Shown: positions 19,044 through 28,968, counted from the first letter of the stretch. The stretch: DNA of 64,000 nucleotides from Paenibacillus sp. ACRRX (GCF_022346885.1 NZ_JAKRNK010000001.1:992001-1056000), one strand, 5' to 3'. Made by a program: numbers and translations. The notes: generated from the letters alone by a model not told the origin.

Positions 19044-21476
19044 ATGAGCGTATCGGAACAGTTCAAGCCTGCGTTTTTGGAAGACGTGGTTGGCGACCGG
19101 TTCGGCCGTTATTCCAAATATATAATCCAAGATCGAGCTATTCCTGATATCAGGGATGGTCTCAAGCCGGTTCAAAGGCGAATTTTGTATGCGATGTACG
19201 AATCCGGAAATACACCTGACAAGCCATACCGCAAGTCCGCGAAGACAGTAGGGGACGTTATGGGGAATTATCATCCTCATGGAGATTCTTCAATCTATGA
19301 TGGTATGGTACGTATGGCTCAGCCTTGGAAGATGGGGCATGTGTTAGTTGACGGACATGGCAACTGGGGTTCGATGGACGATGATCCAGCAGCGGCCATG
19401 CGATATACGGAAGCACGCTTATCGCCGATTGCGTTGGAGCTGCTGCGGGATATCGAGAAGGACACTGTATTGTTCCGTCCGAATTTTGATAATACAGAAG
19501 AGGAGCCGGCTGTACTGCCAGCTCGCTTTCCGAATCTGCTTGTAAACGGTTCAAGCGGGATATCCTCTGGATTTGCAACGGAGATACCGACGCATAACTT
19601 GCGTGAGATTATCGATGCTTGTGTGGCTCTCATTGATAAGCCGAGTGCTGGATTGGATGATATTCTGAACATCGTTCAGGGACCAGATTTCCCAACGGGC
19701 GGTATCATTATGGGCGAAGAAGGTATCCGTGAAGCATATCGGACAGGCAAAGGTCGTATATATATTCGTTCCAAAACGGAAATTGAGGACATGCGTGGTG
19801 GACGCCAGCAGATTGTCATTACGGAAATTCCGTATCAAGTAGTGAAGTCTCGACTGGTCACGGCGATGGAGAATATTCGGTTGGAGAAAAAAGTAGACGG
19901 CATAGCAGAAGTTCGCGACGAGAGTGGTCGTGAAGGTTTGCGAATTGTTGTTGAATTAAAGAAGGAAGCGGATGCACAAGGCATTTTGAACTATTTGTTC
20001 AAGAAGACCGATCTTCAGACCGCTTATAACTTCAATATGGTGTCAATCGTTAATAAGACACCAATGCAGTTAGGCCTTATGCCAATGTTGACGGCGTATA
20101 TCAATCACCAGAAAGAAGTCGTGACGGCACGAACCACATACGATCTCAAGAAGGCGGAAGACAGGGGTCATGTACTGGAAGGGCTTGTGAAGGCACTTGA
20201 TATTCTGGATGAGGTCATCGCAACGATTAAAGCATCGAAGAATCGTCAGGATGCACAGCAGAACTTGGTAGACAAGTTTGGCTTCTCTGAACGACAAGCG
20301 GATGCTATTTTAACGCTGCAATTGTATCGACTTACAAATCTTGAACTGTCATCCCTCGATAAGGAGCTTAACGAGATTCGCAAAAAGATCGCCGATTTGC
20401 AAGCTATATTGGCCAGCGAACGCAAGCTGTTGTCCGTGATTAAGAAAGAGTTAACAGACATTCAGCAGCGATTCGGCATTGATCGTCGATCTGCCGTGCA
20501 AGGTGAGATCGAGGAAATAAAAGTGAATCTCGAAGTGATGGTGAACGCCGAAGATGTAATTGTCACGGTCTCAAATGACGGTTATGTCAAACGGACAAGC
20601 ATGTTGTCGTTTACTCGCTCTGGAGGGGAATTGCATAGCTCAGGCGTCAAGGAGGGAGACCATATTCGTCATGTGTTAGAAGTAAACACGCTGGATAAGC
20701 TGTTGATCTTCACACAGAAGGGACAATATTTCTCGCTTCCCGTCCACTTGGTGCCTGAATTCAAATGGAAGGATAACGGTACAGCAATCGTCAATGTGAT
20801 TTCAATTGCCAAGGAAGATCAGATTGTCGCGGTGATTCCGGTGAAGTCATTTGACGATGAAGCGTTATCACTAATGTTTGTCTCAAGGCGAGGTCAAGTG
20901 AAACGTACACTGTTGAAGGAATACGAAACTAATCGTTCAGCCGGAGTAGTTGCGTGTAAAGTATCAGACGGTGATGAACTGCTGCAAGTCATGCTGTCAG
21001 ACTCCGCACAAGAACTGTTGTTAATAACGAAGCTGGGCATGTCCATTCGCTTCCATGAAGGTGAGATTAACCCGATGGGAAGAGCGGCGAGCGGTGTTCG
21101 TGGCATCCAATTACGCGAAGATGATGAGCTTGCAGCTGTCATGCGGGTAAGTGGGGATGAGGGTGAAGTGACAGTCATTACGGACATAGGTTGGGGCAAA
21201 CGTTCTTTGCTGCTTGATTATCAACTGCAAGGCCGCGGAGGCAAGGGGATACAGACGTTTGAATTCAAAGAAGGCAAACGTGTCAAGCCTAACGGGTCTA
21301 AGTTGATTGGCGCATTTTACAGTAAAGAAGCATACTCCATCATACTGCTTAGCAGCACCCACGCCGCTCATCAGTTGATCACAGAGCATGCTCCTTTAAT
21401 GGATCGCAAATCGATCGGGAAGTCACTTGTCTCCTTAGAGAAAGAGGAATACCTGGTTAAAGCATTTGTCTTATAA
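19044..21476 (+). CDS. parC: DNA topoisomerase IV subunit A
   Basis: The 810-residue protein starts 13 bases after parE, after GAAAGGTGATATAG. The breakage-reunion domain contains [19 protein letters not shown] and the quinolone-resistance-determining segment [17 protein letters not shown], with Ser82 and Asp86 at the usual positions. The catalytic Tyr121 is in MRYTEARL. The C-terminal third is a set of beta-pinwheel blades. The Ser/acidic pair looks wild-type with regard to quinolones. Its transcript probably ends in the hairpin at 21597-21650, which lies inside a small gene on the other strand. Confidence 0.95.
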   Translation: MSVSEQFKPAFLEDVVGDRFGRYSKYIIQDRAIPDIRDGLKPVQRRILYAMYESGNTPDKPYRKSAKTVGDVMGNYHPHGDSSIYDGMVRMAQPWKMGHVLVDGHGNWGSMDDDPAAAMRYTEARLSPIALELLRDIEKDTVLFRPNFDNTEEEPAVLPARFPNLLVNGSSGISSGFATEIPTHNLREIIDACVALIDKPSAGLDDILNIVQGPDFPTGGIIMGEEGIREAYRTGKGRIYIRSKTEIEDMRGGRQQIVITEIPYQVVKSRLVTAMENIRLEKKVDGIAEVRDESGREGLRIVVELKKEADAQGILNYLFKKTDLQTAYNFNMVSIVNKTPMQLGLMPMLTAYINHQKEVVTARTTYDLKKAEDRGHVLEGLVKALDILDEVIATIKASKNRQDAQQNLVDKFGFSERQADAILTLQLYRLTNLELSSLDKELNEIRKKIADLQAILASERKLLSVIKKELTDIQQRFGIDRRSAVQGEIEEIKVNLEVMVNAEDVIVTVSNDGYVKRTSMLSFTRSGGELHSSGVKEGDHIRHVLEVNTLDKLLIFTQKGQYFSLPVHLVPEFKWKDNGTAIVNVISIAKEDQIVAVIPVKSFDDEALSLMFVSRRGQVKRTLLKEYETNRSAGVVACKVSDGDELLQVMLSDSAQELLLITKLGMSIRFHEGEINPMGRAASGVRGIQLREDDELAAVMRVSGDEGEVTVITDIGWGKRSLLLDYQLQGRGGKGIQTFEFKEGKRVKPNGSKLIGAFYSKEAYSIILLSSTHAAHQLITEHAPLMDRKSIGKSLVSLEKEEYLVKAFVL

Positions 21477-21532
21477 ACTGCTTCCCAACGCGTAATACCG
21501 CATTTGCTCATTGTTTTCCTTTCTATGATCCG

Positions 21533-21700
21533 TTAATCAAACGGTTTATGCGGGGGATCAAACATTTCGTTTAATTTCAGGGCAATATCCAACATAACCC
21601 ACAATGGGGCCGGCTCATCGAGGCGGCTGCACCATTGTGGGTCTTTTATTATTCCAGCCTCCCAAGCTTTCCTGAACAGTTCGTTCTTCCAATTGTCCAT
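21533..21700 (-). CDS. Small 55-residue protein of unknown function, convergent with parC
   Basis: On the minus strand an ATG at 21700 lies 7 bases after GAGGAAAGGAG and opens a 55-codon frame ending TAA at 21533. The product begins MDNWKNELFRKAWEAGIIKD and contains DEPAPLWVMLDIALKLNEMF, a short amphipathic helical protein rich in Trp and acidic residues. It resembles in style the short W-K-x-E-L-x-x-K-A proteins found singly in Bacillota and their phages, but I cannot name a family. The ribosome binding site is as good as that of the large genes, which argues for a real gene. An 11-bp inverted repeat inside it probably doubles as the parC terminator. Confidence 0.68.
   Translation of the reverse strand: MDNWKNELFRKAWEAGIIKDPQWCSRLDEPAPLWVMLDIALKLNEMFDPPHKPFD
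21597..21650 (+). terminator. Probable parC terminator inside a convergent small gene
   Basis: ACCCACAATGG (21597-21607) pairs perfectly with CCATTGTGGGT (21632-21642); an inner GCCG/CGGC pair shortens the loop, and CTTTTATT follows on the plus strand. It lies 120 bases after the parC stop. Confidence 0.65.
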
Positions 21701-21828
21701 CGTCATGCTCCTTTCCTCATTGTGTCACCCCGTACAAATGCCTACATTCCATCTTATGAAAAAGGAGAGTGAAGTGTGCCGAATGTTGTCCGTTTTCGTT
21801 TATATTTAAACATCCATCATATCGAATG

Positions 21829-21858
21829 ATGACCAAGGCATGCGGCATGTGGTATAAT
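21829..21858 (+). promoter_or_regulatory. Probable promoter of the MarR gene
   Basis: A perfect TATAAT (21853-21858) is preceded 18 bases earlier by the weak -35 ATGACC. It lies 45 bases before the marR-type start. Confidence 0.5.
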
Positions 21859-21903
21859 TTAGTTGTTTTGGAGAAACGGGATGAGATGTAGGAGGGTTAT
21901 ACG

Positions 21904-22371
21904 ATGAACGCGAACGATTTCTCGAAGCTATGGTCGAAATTATCAAAGGATTATAAAGGCGTGATGGATGAAGCGCTTGCACCAAGTTTGACCGAAAGTC
22001 AGCTCATCGTGCTGGAGCGTGTCTCCGAATATGAGCGCGTGAAGCCCTCTGATTTACTTCAGCATCTTGCAACAACCCCGGCAGCGGTCACCACTCTGCT
22101 GGATCGTATGGAGAAGAACGCTCTTATTATACGTGAGCGTGATATGGGAGATCGCCGTATTGTCTGGGTTAGCTTGACACCGTTTGGGCAACAAGAAATG
22201 CGCCGAGGAATCCATATTCGCGAGTCGTATTGGAACGACATTTTGAATCGGATCTCGACGCATAACCAGCAACTGCTTATTTTATTGCTGAATAAGTTAA
22301 CGAGTGGAGCTCCTCCAGGAGCTTCGTTGCAACCGTCTGGAACAGGCTCAAGAGGGCCAAATTCACAGTAA
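21904..22371 (+). CDS. MarR-family transcriptional regulator
   Basis: The start follows GTAGGAGGGTTATACG. The 155-residue protein has the winged helix-turn-helix of MarR: the recognition helix TTPAAVTTLLDRMEKNALI and the wing with DRRIVWVSLT. Helices at both ends would form the dimer interface. The last 20 residues are a low-complexity G/S/P tail. No target operon is adjacent: the preceding genes are on the minus strand or are topoisomerase genes, and the next gene is convergent. The ligand and targets are unknown. Confidence 0.9.
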   Translation: MNANDFSKLWSKLSKDYKGVMDEALAPSLTESQLIVLERVSEYERVKPSDLLQHLATTPAAVTTLLDRMEKNALIIRERDMGDRRIVWVSLTPFGQQEMRRGIHIRESYWNDILNRISTHNQQLLILLLNKLTSGAPPGASLQPSGTGSRGPNSQ

Positions 22372-22440
22372 GATGGTTTATTTATGAGATGAAAGTAATG
22401 AGAATATATGAGTGCTATAAGTCCGTCCTTGCTACGCTAC

Positions 22441-23745
22441 TTACGTCAATGCTTTAACGACAGCAGTATGAGGTCGGGATCTGAGATGTTTCATGGCGGA
22501 ATTCAGCATCCGTTTCATGTCATCTCTTTGTTTTTTGCTCCAAGTCGAGGTTTGCTTCTCGTAAGCAACTGCTTTTAAAGGAACGATTTTGTAGGTCCTT
22601 TTTGATTTTGTACCTGCTCTGTATACCCACGTAGGATGGACCTCGGTATCCAGAATTTGAATAGTCCCGTCGGCTCCGCGTTTCTTTATGGTTAGCTGCA
22701 GCATGACACCAATATCTTTACCCTCTCCGCGCTGGTTAGATACAAAGTTACCCATTGAATACATAATGATACCATCGCGTTTATGTCCGTCTGCAGCGTG
22801 TACAGTTACGCGTTCATAGGGTTGAAGCACGTGTGGGTGTGAACCTAAAATAATATCTGCCCCCGCAGCCACCAGCTTGCGTGCCAGCTTGATTTGCTGT
22901 TGATTCGGATCGGGCTCGTACTCATTCCCAAAGTGAAGTGCAATTGCAATAACGTCCGCTCCTGCTTGACGGGCTAAACGGATGTCTTTGATGATCTTGT
23001 CTTCATCAATAAGAGCCACCATGTAGGGTTTATCCTTGGGCAGCGATATTCCATTCGTTCCGTAAGTGTAGGCAAGAATGCCAAGCTTGATCCCGTTTTT
23101 CTCGATAACGGTAGGCTGTTCGGACTCCCACTTCGAAGCAAAAGTACCCTTCGTAATGAATTGACGCTGTTTAAGTACCTCTAATGTCTTCAAGACTCCT
23201 CTTTCGGATCGATCGAGTGAATGGTTGTTAGCATTCGTGACGATATCAAATCCAGCGTAACGTAGTGCATCTGCTAACTCTGCCGGCGCATTAAATCTAG
23301 GATAACCAGTGTACTCTCGCTCACCGCCAAGCAGCGGTGTTTCCAGATTGGCCCATGCAAGATCAGCTTGTGTAATATAAGGCTTGACCAGATCGAAATA
23401 GCTGTTAAATGAATAGCCTCCGGTCTTTCGATTATAGTAAGCTGGAAATTGGGGACTGTGCATCATAATGTCTCCGACAGCTAATAACTTAAGCTGCTGA
23501 TCGTGCTGGTTCGCTGATTCGGCACTTGGATAAGTTGAGGTAGATGACTTGTCGCCAGGGGCAGTTGGTGTCGGCAATTGCGCGGTATGGGATTGACTGT
23601 CGTTCCCTGACTCCTGCTGGATTGTGTGTGATCCATGCTCTGCTTGCTTTAGTGGACCAACATTCAATTGACACGCTGCAGTTAACATCAGCAGCATAGC
23701 AATAGAGACAAGGTACAGCCCTTGCCTCCATTGAGACGATTCCAC
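22441..23745 (-). CDS. CapA/YwtB-like metallophosphatase-fold lipoprotein
   Basis: GTG at 23745 is the start, 10 bases after AAAGGA; the frame before it is closed by lack of other good starts. The 434-residue protein has a lipoprotein signal ending LTAAC. The CapA-type domain follows with AVGDIMMHS, NLETPLL, TNANNHSLD, ALHFGNEYE and GSHPHVLQPYE, a set of Asp/Asn/His metal-binding motifs. CapA proteins are needed for poly-gamma-glutamate capsule synthesis in bacilli, but no capBCE genes are next to it, so polyglutamate production cannot be claimed here. It is last in a three-gene leftward operon after an rRNA methyltransferase and a pseudouridine synthase. Confidence 0.88.
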   Translation of the reverse strand: MESSQWRQGLYLVSIAMLLMLTAACQLNVGPLKQAEHGSHTIQQESGNDSQSHTAQLPTPTAPGDKSSTSTYPSAESANQHDQQLKLLAVGDIMMHSPQFPAYYNRKTGGYSFNSYFDLVKPYITQADLAWANLETPLLGGEREYTGYPRFNAPAELADALRYAGFDIVTNANNHSLDRSERGVLKTLEVLKQRQFITKGTFASKWESEQPTVIEKNGIKLGILAYTYGTNGISLPKDKPYMVALIDEDKIIKDIRLARQAGADVIAIALHFGNEYEPDPNQQQIKLARKLVAAGADIILGSHPHVLQPYERVTVHAADGHKRDGIIMYSMGNFVSNQRGEGKDIGVMLQLTIKKRGADGTIQILDTEVHPTWVYRAGTKSKRTYKIVPLKAVAYEKQTSTWSKKQRDDMKRMLNSAMKHLRSRPHTAVVKALT

Positions 23746-23776
23746 GTGGCATCGGTCCTTTCGGTCGGGTCTACCA

Positions 23777-24505
23777 TTAAGATAACGTATTTAATTTGGT
23801 GTTCATTAAGTCTACTACATCCCAGTTATTCCATGGATAAGTGGGAGGCGGTATAGATCTAAATGCCATTAACTCTTTAGTTGTGGGATGGCAGAAAGAA
23901 AGATATGTGGACCAAAGTGCGATTTGTTGGCCTGCTTTGTTAAGAGCTGCTCCGTATCTTTGATCCCCATACAAAGGACAGCCGATTGCCTGCATCTGAA
24001 CACGGATCTGATGAGGTCTTCCGGTATGTAATTCCACAAGAACCAGAGACAGATTATCATGTTGGCCGATTACTTCATAGTCCAGTCGTGCCTCTTTGGC
24101 ATCTGGAGTACCCGGGTTGGCAGTCCGTACTGTATTGGTGCGGCTGTCTTTAAGTAAATAATGTCGAAGCGAAGCGCGAGATTGTGCCGGCATTCCGTGA
24201 ACGACAGCAATATAACGCTTGGCCAATTCCTGTTTCCGTACCGTATCGGAAAGGCGTGACGCTGCTTTGGATGTCTTGGCAAATACCATTGCGCCACCCA
24301 CAGGGCGATCAAGTCGATGTACAAGCCCCAAGTAAACGTTCCCAGGCTTGTTGTAGCGTACTTTAAGATCATTCTTGAGCAGTGTAAGCATATCTTCATC
24401 ATGCGTAGAATCAGCCTGTGACAGCACGTTCACAGGCTTCTCTACAACTAGGATATGATTGTCTTCGAACAGGATTGGAATCGTAGGCGCTGTCTCATAT
24501 CCCAT
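23777..24505 (-). CDS. RluA-family pseudouridine synthase
   Basis: ATG at 24505 is chosen because GGGAGG lies 10 bases before it; a GTG 36 bases further upstream would overlap the preceding gene. The 242-residue protein has the RluA motif LVHRLDRPVGG with the catalytic Asp, the GRPHQIRVQ block and the YGDQRYG block. It isomerises uridine to pseudouridine in rRNA or tRNA; the exact site cannot be read. There is no S4 domain, unlike RluD. It begins 5 bases after an rRNA methyltransferase gene, so the two are likely co-expressed RNA modification enzymes. Confidence 0.92.
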   Translation of the reverse strand: MGYETAPTIPILFEDNHILVVEKPVNVLSQADSTHDEDMLTLLKNDLKVRYNKPGNVYLGLVHRLDRPVGGAMVFAKTSKAASRLSDTVRKQELAKRYIAVVHGMPAQSRASLRHYLLKDSRTNTVRTANPGTPDAKEARLDYEVIGQHDNLSLVLVELHTGRPHQIRVQMQAIGCPLYGDQRYGAALNKAGQQIALWSTYLSFCHPTTKELMAFRSIPPPTYPWNNWDVVDLMNTKLNTLS

Positions 24506-24510
24506 AAGAT

Positions 24511-25377
24511 CTATGCCTCCCAGCGACCAAGTATACCGCACGGAAGGGCAAGCCCCGTTTCAGTAGTCGGCAGTCCAATCTCACCGCACGTTATCGTTCC
24601 GCCGTACTGTTTCTTCATAGTTAAATGAAGCATGTTTTCTAACACTGCAGGCGAGAGGCCTGTCGTATAAGAATTAATCAACATAAACAACGGATTGTCA
24701 GACATAATAGTCATGCACAATTCAAGGAACGGATAAAGACTTTGCTCAAGCTTCCAAGTCTCGCCGTTTGTCCCGCGTCCATAGGATGGTGGGTCCATAA
24801 TGATTGCATCATACTTGCTGCCACGGCGCTGTTCTCGTTGTACAAACTTAAATACATCATCTGTAATATAACGCACAGGGCGGTCAGATAAGCCAGATAG
24901 CTGAACGTTCTCTTTCGCCCACTGTACCATACCTTTGGCAGCATCGACATGACATACTTCTGCACCAGCATAAGCACATGCAACAGAAGCACCGCCAGTA
25001 TATCCAAACAAATTTAACACTTTCACAGGGCGCTTGGCTGCTGCAATCTTGTCCATCATCCAGGCCCAGTTCACTGCTTGTTCTGGAAACAGTCCAGTAT
25101 GCTTAAAGCTTGTTGGACGGATATAAAATTGGAGATCACGGTATCTGATCGTCCAGCGGTCAGGTACAGGCTTCTTCATATCCCATTGTCCGCCGCCTGA
25201 GGAACTTCTGTGATAATGTCCATGAACGTTATGCCATCTCTTGGTTTCTTCCGCGATTGGCCATATAATTTGCGGATCAGGTCGACGCAATACAATATCT
25301 CCCCAACGTTCCAGCTTTTCTCCGCCACCAGTATCGATGACCTCATAGTCTTTCCAATCTTGAGCCATGTACATCAC
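24511..25377 (-). CDS. Class I SAM-dependent rRNA methyltransferase (RlmI/RlmK-like)
   Basis: The frame opens GTG-ATG-TAC-ATG after AAGGAAGG; any of the three starts is possible and the longest (288 residues) is given. The Rossmann motif is VLNLFGYTGGAS, followed by the acidic VDAAKGMVQWAKEN. The catalytic motif is IIMDPPSYGRG, which in this family binds cytosine for m5C formation or guanine for m2G. It lacks the N-terminal PUA domain of E. coli RlmI. The downstream RluA-type gene and this gene form the start of a leftward operon. Confidence 0.88.
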   Translation of the reverse strand: MMYMAQDWKDYEVIDTGGGEKLERWGDIVLRRPDPQIIWPIAEETKRWHNVHGHYHRSSSGGGQWDMKKPVPDRWTIRYRDLQFYIRPTSFKHTGLFPEQAVNWAWMMDKIAAAKRPVKVLNLFGYTGGASVACAYAGAEVCHVDAAKGMVQWAKENVQLSGLSDRPVRYITDDVFKFVQREQRRGSKYDAIIMDPPSYGRGTNGETWKLEQSLYPFLELCMTIMSDNPLFMLINSYTTGLSPAVLENMLHLTMKKQYGGTITCGEIGLPTTETGLALPCGILGRWEA

Positions 25378-25515
25378 GATAATTCTACCTTCCTTATCTT
25401 CACAAAGTCGCTAACCGCTATTGTACTACAAAATGCGCTGCGAAGCTATGGAAGCAGCTCAAGAGAGTGCATGAAACGCAAGGGGCATGCAGGATCGTTG
25501 GTTATGCGTTAGCCG

Positions 25516-26208
25516 TCAACAAGTAAACTTGTAGCCGACGCCGCGTACGGTCAGAATAAAGCGGGGATTGGCGGGATCGGGTTCTATTTTCTTGCGTAAA
25601 TTGCTGATATGTACCATTAACGTGCGGGTGTCACCAAAGCTCTCCGAGTTCCAAATCAGTTGATACAGCTGTTCCAGCTTAAACACTTTGTTAGGAGATT
25701 GCGCAAGGTGTGTCAACAAGTCAAACTCTTTGGAAGACAATGAGATGACACGTCCGTCAACCTTAACGGTGTGGCTGTTCAAATCAAGTTCCAGACCAGG
25801 ATAGGAAATAATATCTCCTTCGGAAGCAGAGTTTTCTTGAATCAAACGGCGCCTTAATTGAGCCTTAACCCGGGCTACGAGCTGACTGGGACTAAATGGC
25901 TTCGTAATGTAATCATCTCCACCAATCGTCAAGCCTAATATAATATCGACATCGTCACTTTTGCAGCTAATAAATATGATCGGCACAGTGGATGTTTTTC
26001 TTATCTGCTTGCATACTTCGATGCCGTCCAATGACTTTAACAGGATATCGAGAACAATTAGATCCGGCTTGACGGTCCTAGCTAATTCTAATGCAGCATG
26101 TCCGTTATCTGCTACATAGACTTTAAATCCTTCCCTTTTCAAATACAGTGAGATCAATTCCGTTATTTCAAGTTCATCATCCACAATCAATATTTTGTGT
26201 TCAGCCAT
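25516..26208 (-). CDS. OmpR/PhoB-family response regulator
   Basis: ATG follows GGAGGTGATAGCTTCAT. The 230-residue protein has a receiver domain with the acidic pair Asp10-Asp11, phosphoacceptor Asp54 (LIVLDILL) and Lys in DDYITKPFS. A winged-helix DNA-binding domain follows (SSKEFDLLTHLAQSPNKVF, VHISNLRKKI). The histidine kinase gene is divergent, 104 bases away, which is less common than an operon but makes pairing likely. Regulated genes cannot be deduced. Confidence 0.93.
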   Translation of the reverse strand: MAEHKILIVDDELEITELISLYLKREGFKVYVADNGHAALELARTVKPDLIVLDILLKSLDGIEVCKQIRKTSTVPIIFISCKSDDVDIILGLTIGGDDYITKPFSPSQLVARVKAQLRRRLIQENSASEGDIISYPGLELDLNSHTVKVDGRVISLSSKEFDLLTHLAQSPNKVFKLEQLYQLIWNSESFGDTRTLMVHISNLRKKIEPDPANPRFILTVRGVGYKFTC

Positions 26209-26312
26209 ATGAAGCTATCACCTCCACTATCATCCCCATTATAGCGAATGTTGGTAGAAGATGACAATGATAGGATTGGAAGATCTCGCCAAATGAATTG
26301 CGGTGATATACA

Positions 26313-28421
26313 ATGAGAAAAAGCAGGAGGTGCAGAACGATTAGACGCATATCATTTCATATAATTGTAGCCCTAGTAGTGGTTACTATATTGCTAGTTC
26401 AACTCATCAGCGATGTATCTCAGCGCAAGCTTGCACCTCAATCCTTATTTGGCGTGATGGATCTTCGCTCCTGGGACTTTGCCAAAGACGGCTCAGTTTC
26501 ATTAAAAGGCAAGTGGGAGTTTACATGGAAAGAACTAGTGCGGCCGGATCAATTCTCGAATCCAACGAGGGAGCGCCAATATGTGCAAGTACCCACGTCC
26601 TGGAATCAAATGATCTTAAACGATTGGCCATTAAGCGGAACAGGATATGCGACTTATCGGATACAGATTCTTAAAGACAAAGAAGCCGGGATGTTGGGAA
26701 TCTGGCTGCCTGCCATATACACATCATACAAAGTATGGATTAATGGCCACCCCTTTGTCAGTGAAGGGAAAGTGGGGGATGAACCGGAAAAAGCAGTCCC
26801 CGGCATGAAACAGCGTCTTGCTATGATGGTGTTTGATGATGAAATATTGGATATTGTTATACAGGTCTCTAATTATTCCTATGTCAAAGGCGGGATGTGG
26901 CAAGCACCCGAAATCGGATCAACCGAGCAGATGATTCGCAAAAGTAAAATGGAAACCGTAAGAGATGCGGTCCTCTTCGGATGTCTCTTTATTGTTGGCC
27001 TTTATCATCTGGGTATGTTCCTAGAAAGAAGGCAAGATGTATTCACTTTCCATTTTGGACTGCTATGTGTTGCGATCTCACTTCGTATCTTAGCGGTCGG
27101 GGATATGCTGTTGTATAACTGGTTTCCATGGATCCCTTGGGACAGCGTGGTCAGGCTTGATTACTGCTTGACGATATGCGCCGTAATGTGCGGTGTTAGT
27201 TACGTCAAGACATTGTTTATAAAAGAGTCTCATCGAACGTTGTACCGCTTTATTTTGATTGTGGGCATGGTGCTATTCGGTTTAACACTTGCGTTATCGA
27301 CGATCGTGTTTACGTCTTGGATGCTTCTTTATCAGGTCTACATTGTCATTGCGATGTTGTTTATGTTGTCTGTTACGATTAAGGCTGTACTGAGACAACG
27401 TCTAGGTGCAACGATAGCTTTAATCGGGTTTACCGTGTTCTGTGTGCTCATAATTAATGATTTGCTTTACTATCAGGAACTTGCTCCAATAAGGGATTTG
27501 TCTCCTATCGGACTTGTCATTTGTGTATTTATGCAATCGCTGATGATATCGATGCGCTACTCTAATGCTATGGAGGAAGTGGAGTCCGTGTCCAGTGAGC
27601 TGCGTGAACTAAATACGGGTCTAGAACAGAGGATTCAAGTCCGCACAGGGGAATTGCTCCATATGAATGAGAATCTGGAACAGAAAAATAAAGAACTGGA
27701 GCGAATGGAAAATTCACGCAGGCACTTGCTGACCAATATATCGCACGATCTTAGAACACCGATGACATTGATTCGCGGCTACTTAGAAGCGCTTCATGAC
27801 GACGTTATTAATGAACCTGCTGAGCAAAAAAAATATGTCAAGCTAATGCTCAACAAAATTAATAGTTTGAATCATCTCATCGGCGATTTGTTCGAACTGT
27901 CTAAGCTGGAAGCGAGGGAAGTACAGGTTACGATGGAGGATATGCTGCTAGAGCATTTTATTTCACACATTGAAGAACATTACGAGTTGGAATTACGTAG
28001 ACGTGGTTTCTTATTTGCCTGTTATAACTTAACCTATCGGGATGCACCGCCGGTAAGCTTACATTTGCGTATAGATATCGATCGGATGACTCAGGTGTTT
28101 GACAACCTTATTTATAATGCAGTCAAATTTACACCTGCCGGCGGCACAATTAGTATCCGGGTTCAATATGTTGCGTACAAATCGTGCATTCACTTGGAAG
28201 TTACCGATACGGGTATCGGAGTGGACTCAGAAGATTTACCTTACATCTTTGATCGCTTCTACAAAAAGGACAAATCAAGAAATTCATCTTCTGGAGGCAG
28301 CGGTCTGGGACTTTCTATTGCGAAAGAAATTGTAGAACTGCATCATGGATCGATCTGGGCTACAAGTATGCAGGGACAGGGATGCACGTTTCATATTGAA
28401 CTGCCTGCGCGATTGCAGTAG
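26313..28421 (+). CDS. Sensor histidine kinase with extracellular sandwich and multi-helix membrane domain
   Basis: The start lies 7 bases after GGTGAT. The 702-residue protein has a first membrane segment at about 14-33. An extracellular beta-sandwich follows (about 35-210; GKWEFTWKELV, YATYRIQI, YKVWINGHPF), resembling 7TMR-DISM/galactose-binding-like sensors. Then come about seven membrane helices (about 212-410), a coiled coil (about 418-470) and the HisKA motif NISHDLRTPM with His478. A HATPase domain ends the protein (DNLIYNAVKFTP, DTGIGV, GGSGLGLSIAKE). The sandwich could bind a carbohydrate or another ligand, but this is inference. It is divergent from the response regulator at 25516-26208. 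Confidence 0.88.
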   Translation: MRKSRRCRTIRRISFHIIVALVVVTILLVQLISDVSQRKLAPQSLFGVMDLRSWDFAKDGSVSLKGKWEFTWKELVRPDQFSNPTRERQYVQVPTSWNQMILNDWPLSGTGYATYRIQILKDKEAGMLGIWLPAIYTSYKVWINGHPFVSEGKVGDEPEKAVPGMKQRLAMMVFDDEILDIVIQVSNYSYVKGGMWQAPEIGSTEQMIRKSKMETVRDAVLFGCLFIVGLYHLGMFLERRQDVFTFHFGLLCVAISLRILAVGDMLLYNWFPWIPWDSVVRLDYCLTICAVMCGVSYVKTLFIKESHRTLYRFILIVGMVLFGLTLALSTIVFTSWMLLYQVYIVIAMLFMLSVTIKAVLRQRLGATIALIGFTVFCVLIINDLLYYQELAPIRDLSPIGLVICVFMQSLMISMRYSNAMEEVESVSSELRELNTGLEQRIQVRTGELLHMNENLEQKNKELERMENSRRHLLTNISHDLRTPMTLIRGYLEALHDDVINEPAEQKKYVKLMLNKINSLNHLIGDLFELSKLEAREVQVTMEDMLLEHFISHIEEHYELELRRRGFLFACYNLTYRDAPPVSLHLRIDIDRMTQVFDNLIYNAVKFTPAGGTISIRVQYVAYKSCIHLEVTDTGIGVDSEDLPYIFDRFYKKDKSRNSSSGGSGLGLSIAKEIVELHHGSIWATSMQGQGCTFHIELPARLQ

Positions 28422-28455
28422 CAATCTGAGGTTGTCCAAAAGATGTTTGTTTGTA

Positions 28456-28776
28456 TTATTTTAACTCGGAATGCTTCATGACATGCTGCATCATACTTAA
28501 CGTTTGCTCACGTGAATGTTCGTCCATCGATTGCCACATTTGAAGAAGTCGCTGTGTTTCAACAGGCTGTTTATCCTGATTATCCGCATTCACCAAATAA
28601 TCAATGGATACGTCAAAAAGAACTGCTAGTTTACGAATTGTATCGTAAACAGGCTGACGACTGTTGATCTCGTAATGACTGTATGCGGAACGTGTAACTC
28701 CGATATGCCGGGCGACTTCTTCTTGAGACAATTTACGAGACATCCGCAGTCTGCGTAAGCGCTCTCCAATTGTCAT
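28456..28776 (-). CDS. XRE-family transcriptional regulator
   Basis: ATG at 28776 is preceded by AAAAAAGGAGTAAAGTG. The 106-residue protein has a Cro/C1-type helix-turn-helix (LRRLRMSRKLSQEEVARHIGVTRS... within residues 6-60). A C-terminal helix of about 40 residues follows, probably for dimerisation. Its own promoter carries a dyad between the -35 and -10 boxes (28842-28856), the classic position for autorepression. It is convergent with the sensor kinase gene. Targets are unknown. Confidence 0.9.
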   Translation of the reverse strand: MTIGERLRRLRMSRKLSQEEVARHIGVTRSAYSHYEINSRQPVYDTIRKLAVLFDVSIDYLVNADNQDKQPVETQRLLQMWQSMDEHSREQTLSMMQHVMKHSELK

Positions 28777-28834
28777 TCACTTTACTCCTTTTTTGTTCAT
28801 GATAATGCTGCAGTAGGAATAGGGCACTATTTGT

Positions 28835-28863
28835 AATGTATGATACAATATGTATCGTGTCAA
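28835..28863 (-). promoter_or_regulatory. Promoter of the XRE gene with embedded operator
   Basis: On the minus strand TTGACA (28863-28858) and TACATT (28840-28835) are separated by 17 bases. The spacer contains the dyad GATAC-ATATT-GTATC (28842-28856), extendable to 7-bp arms with one mismatch. A repressor bound there would block polymerase. Confidence 0.75.
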
Positions 28864-28968
28864 GAAAATTATTTTTACTGTGTGCAGAAATAAGGACTTA
28901 GCCAGGTAAGGTGAAATATTTACCATATTGTAAGGGCCTTGACTTGGTAATCGTGTGTGACCCAATAC

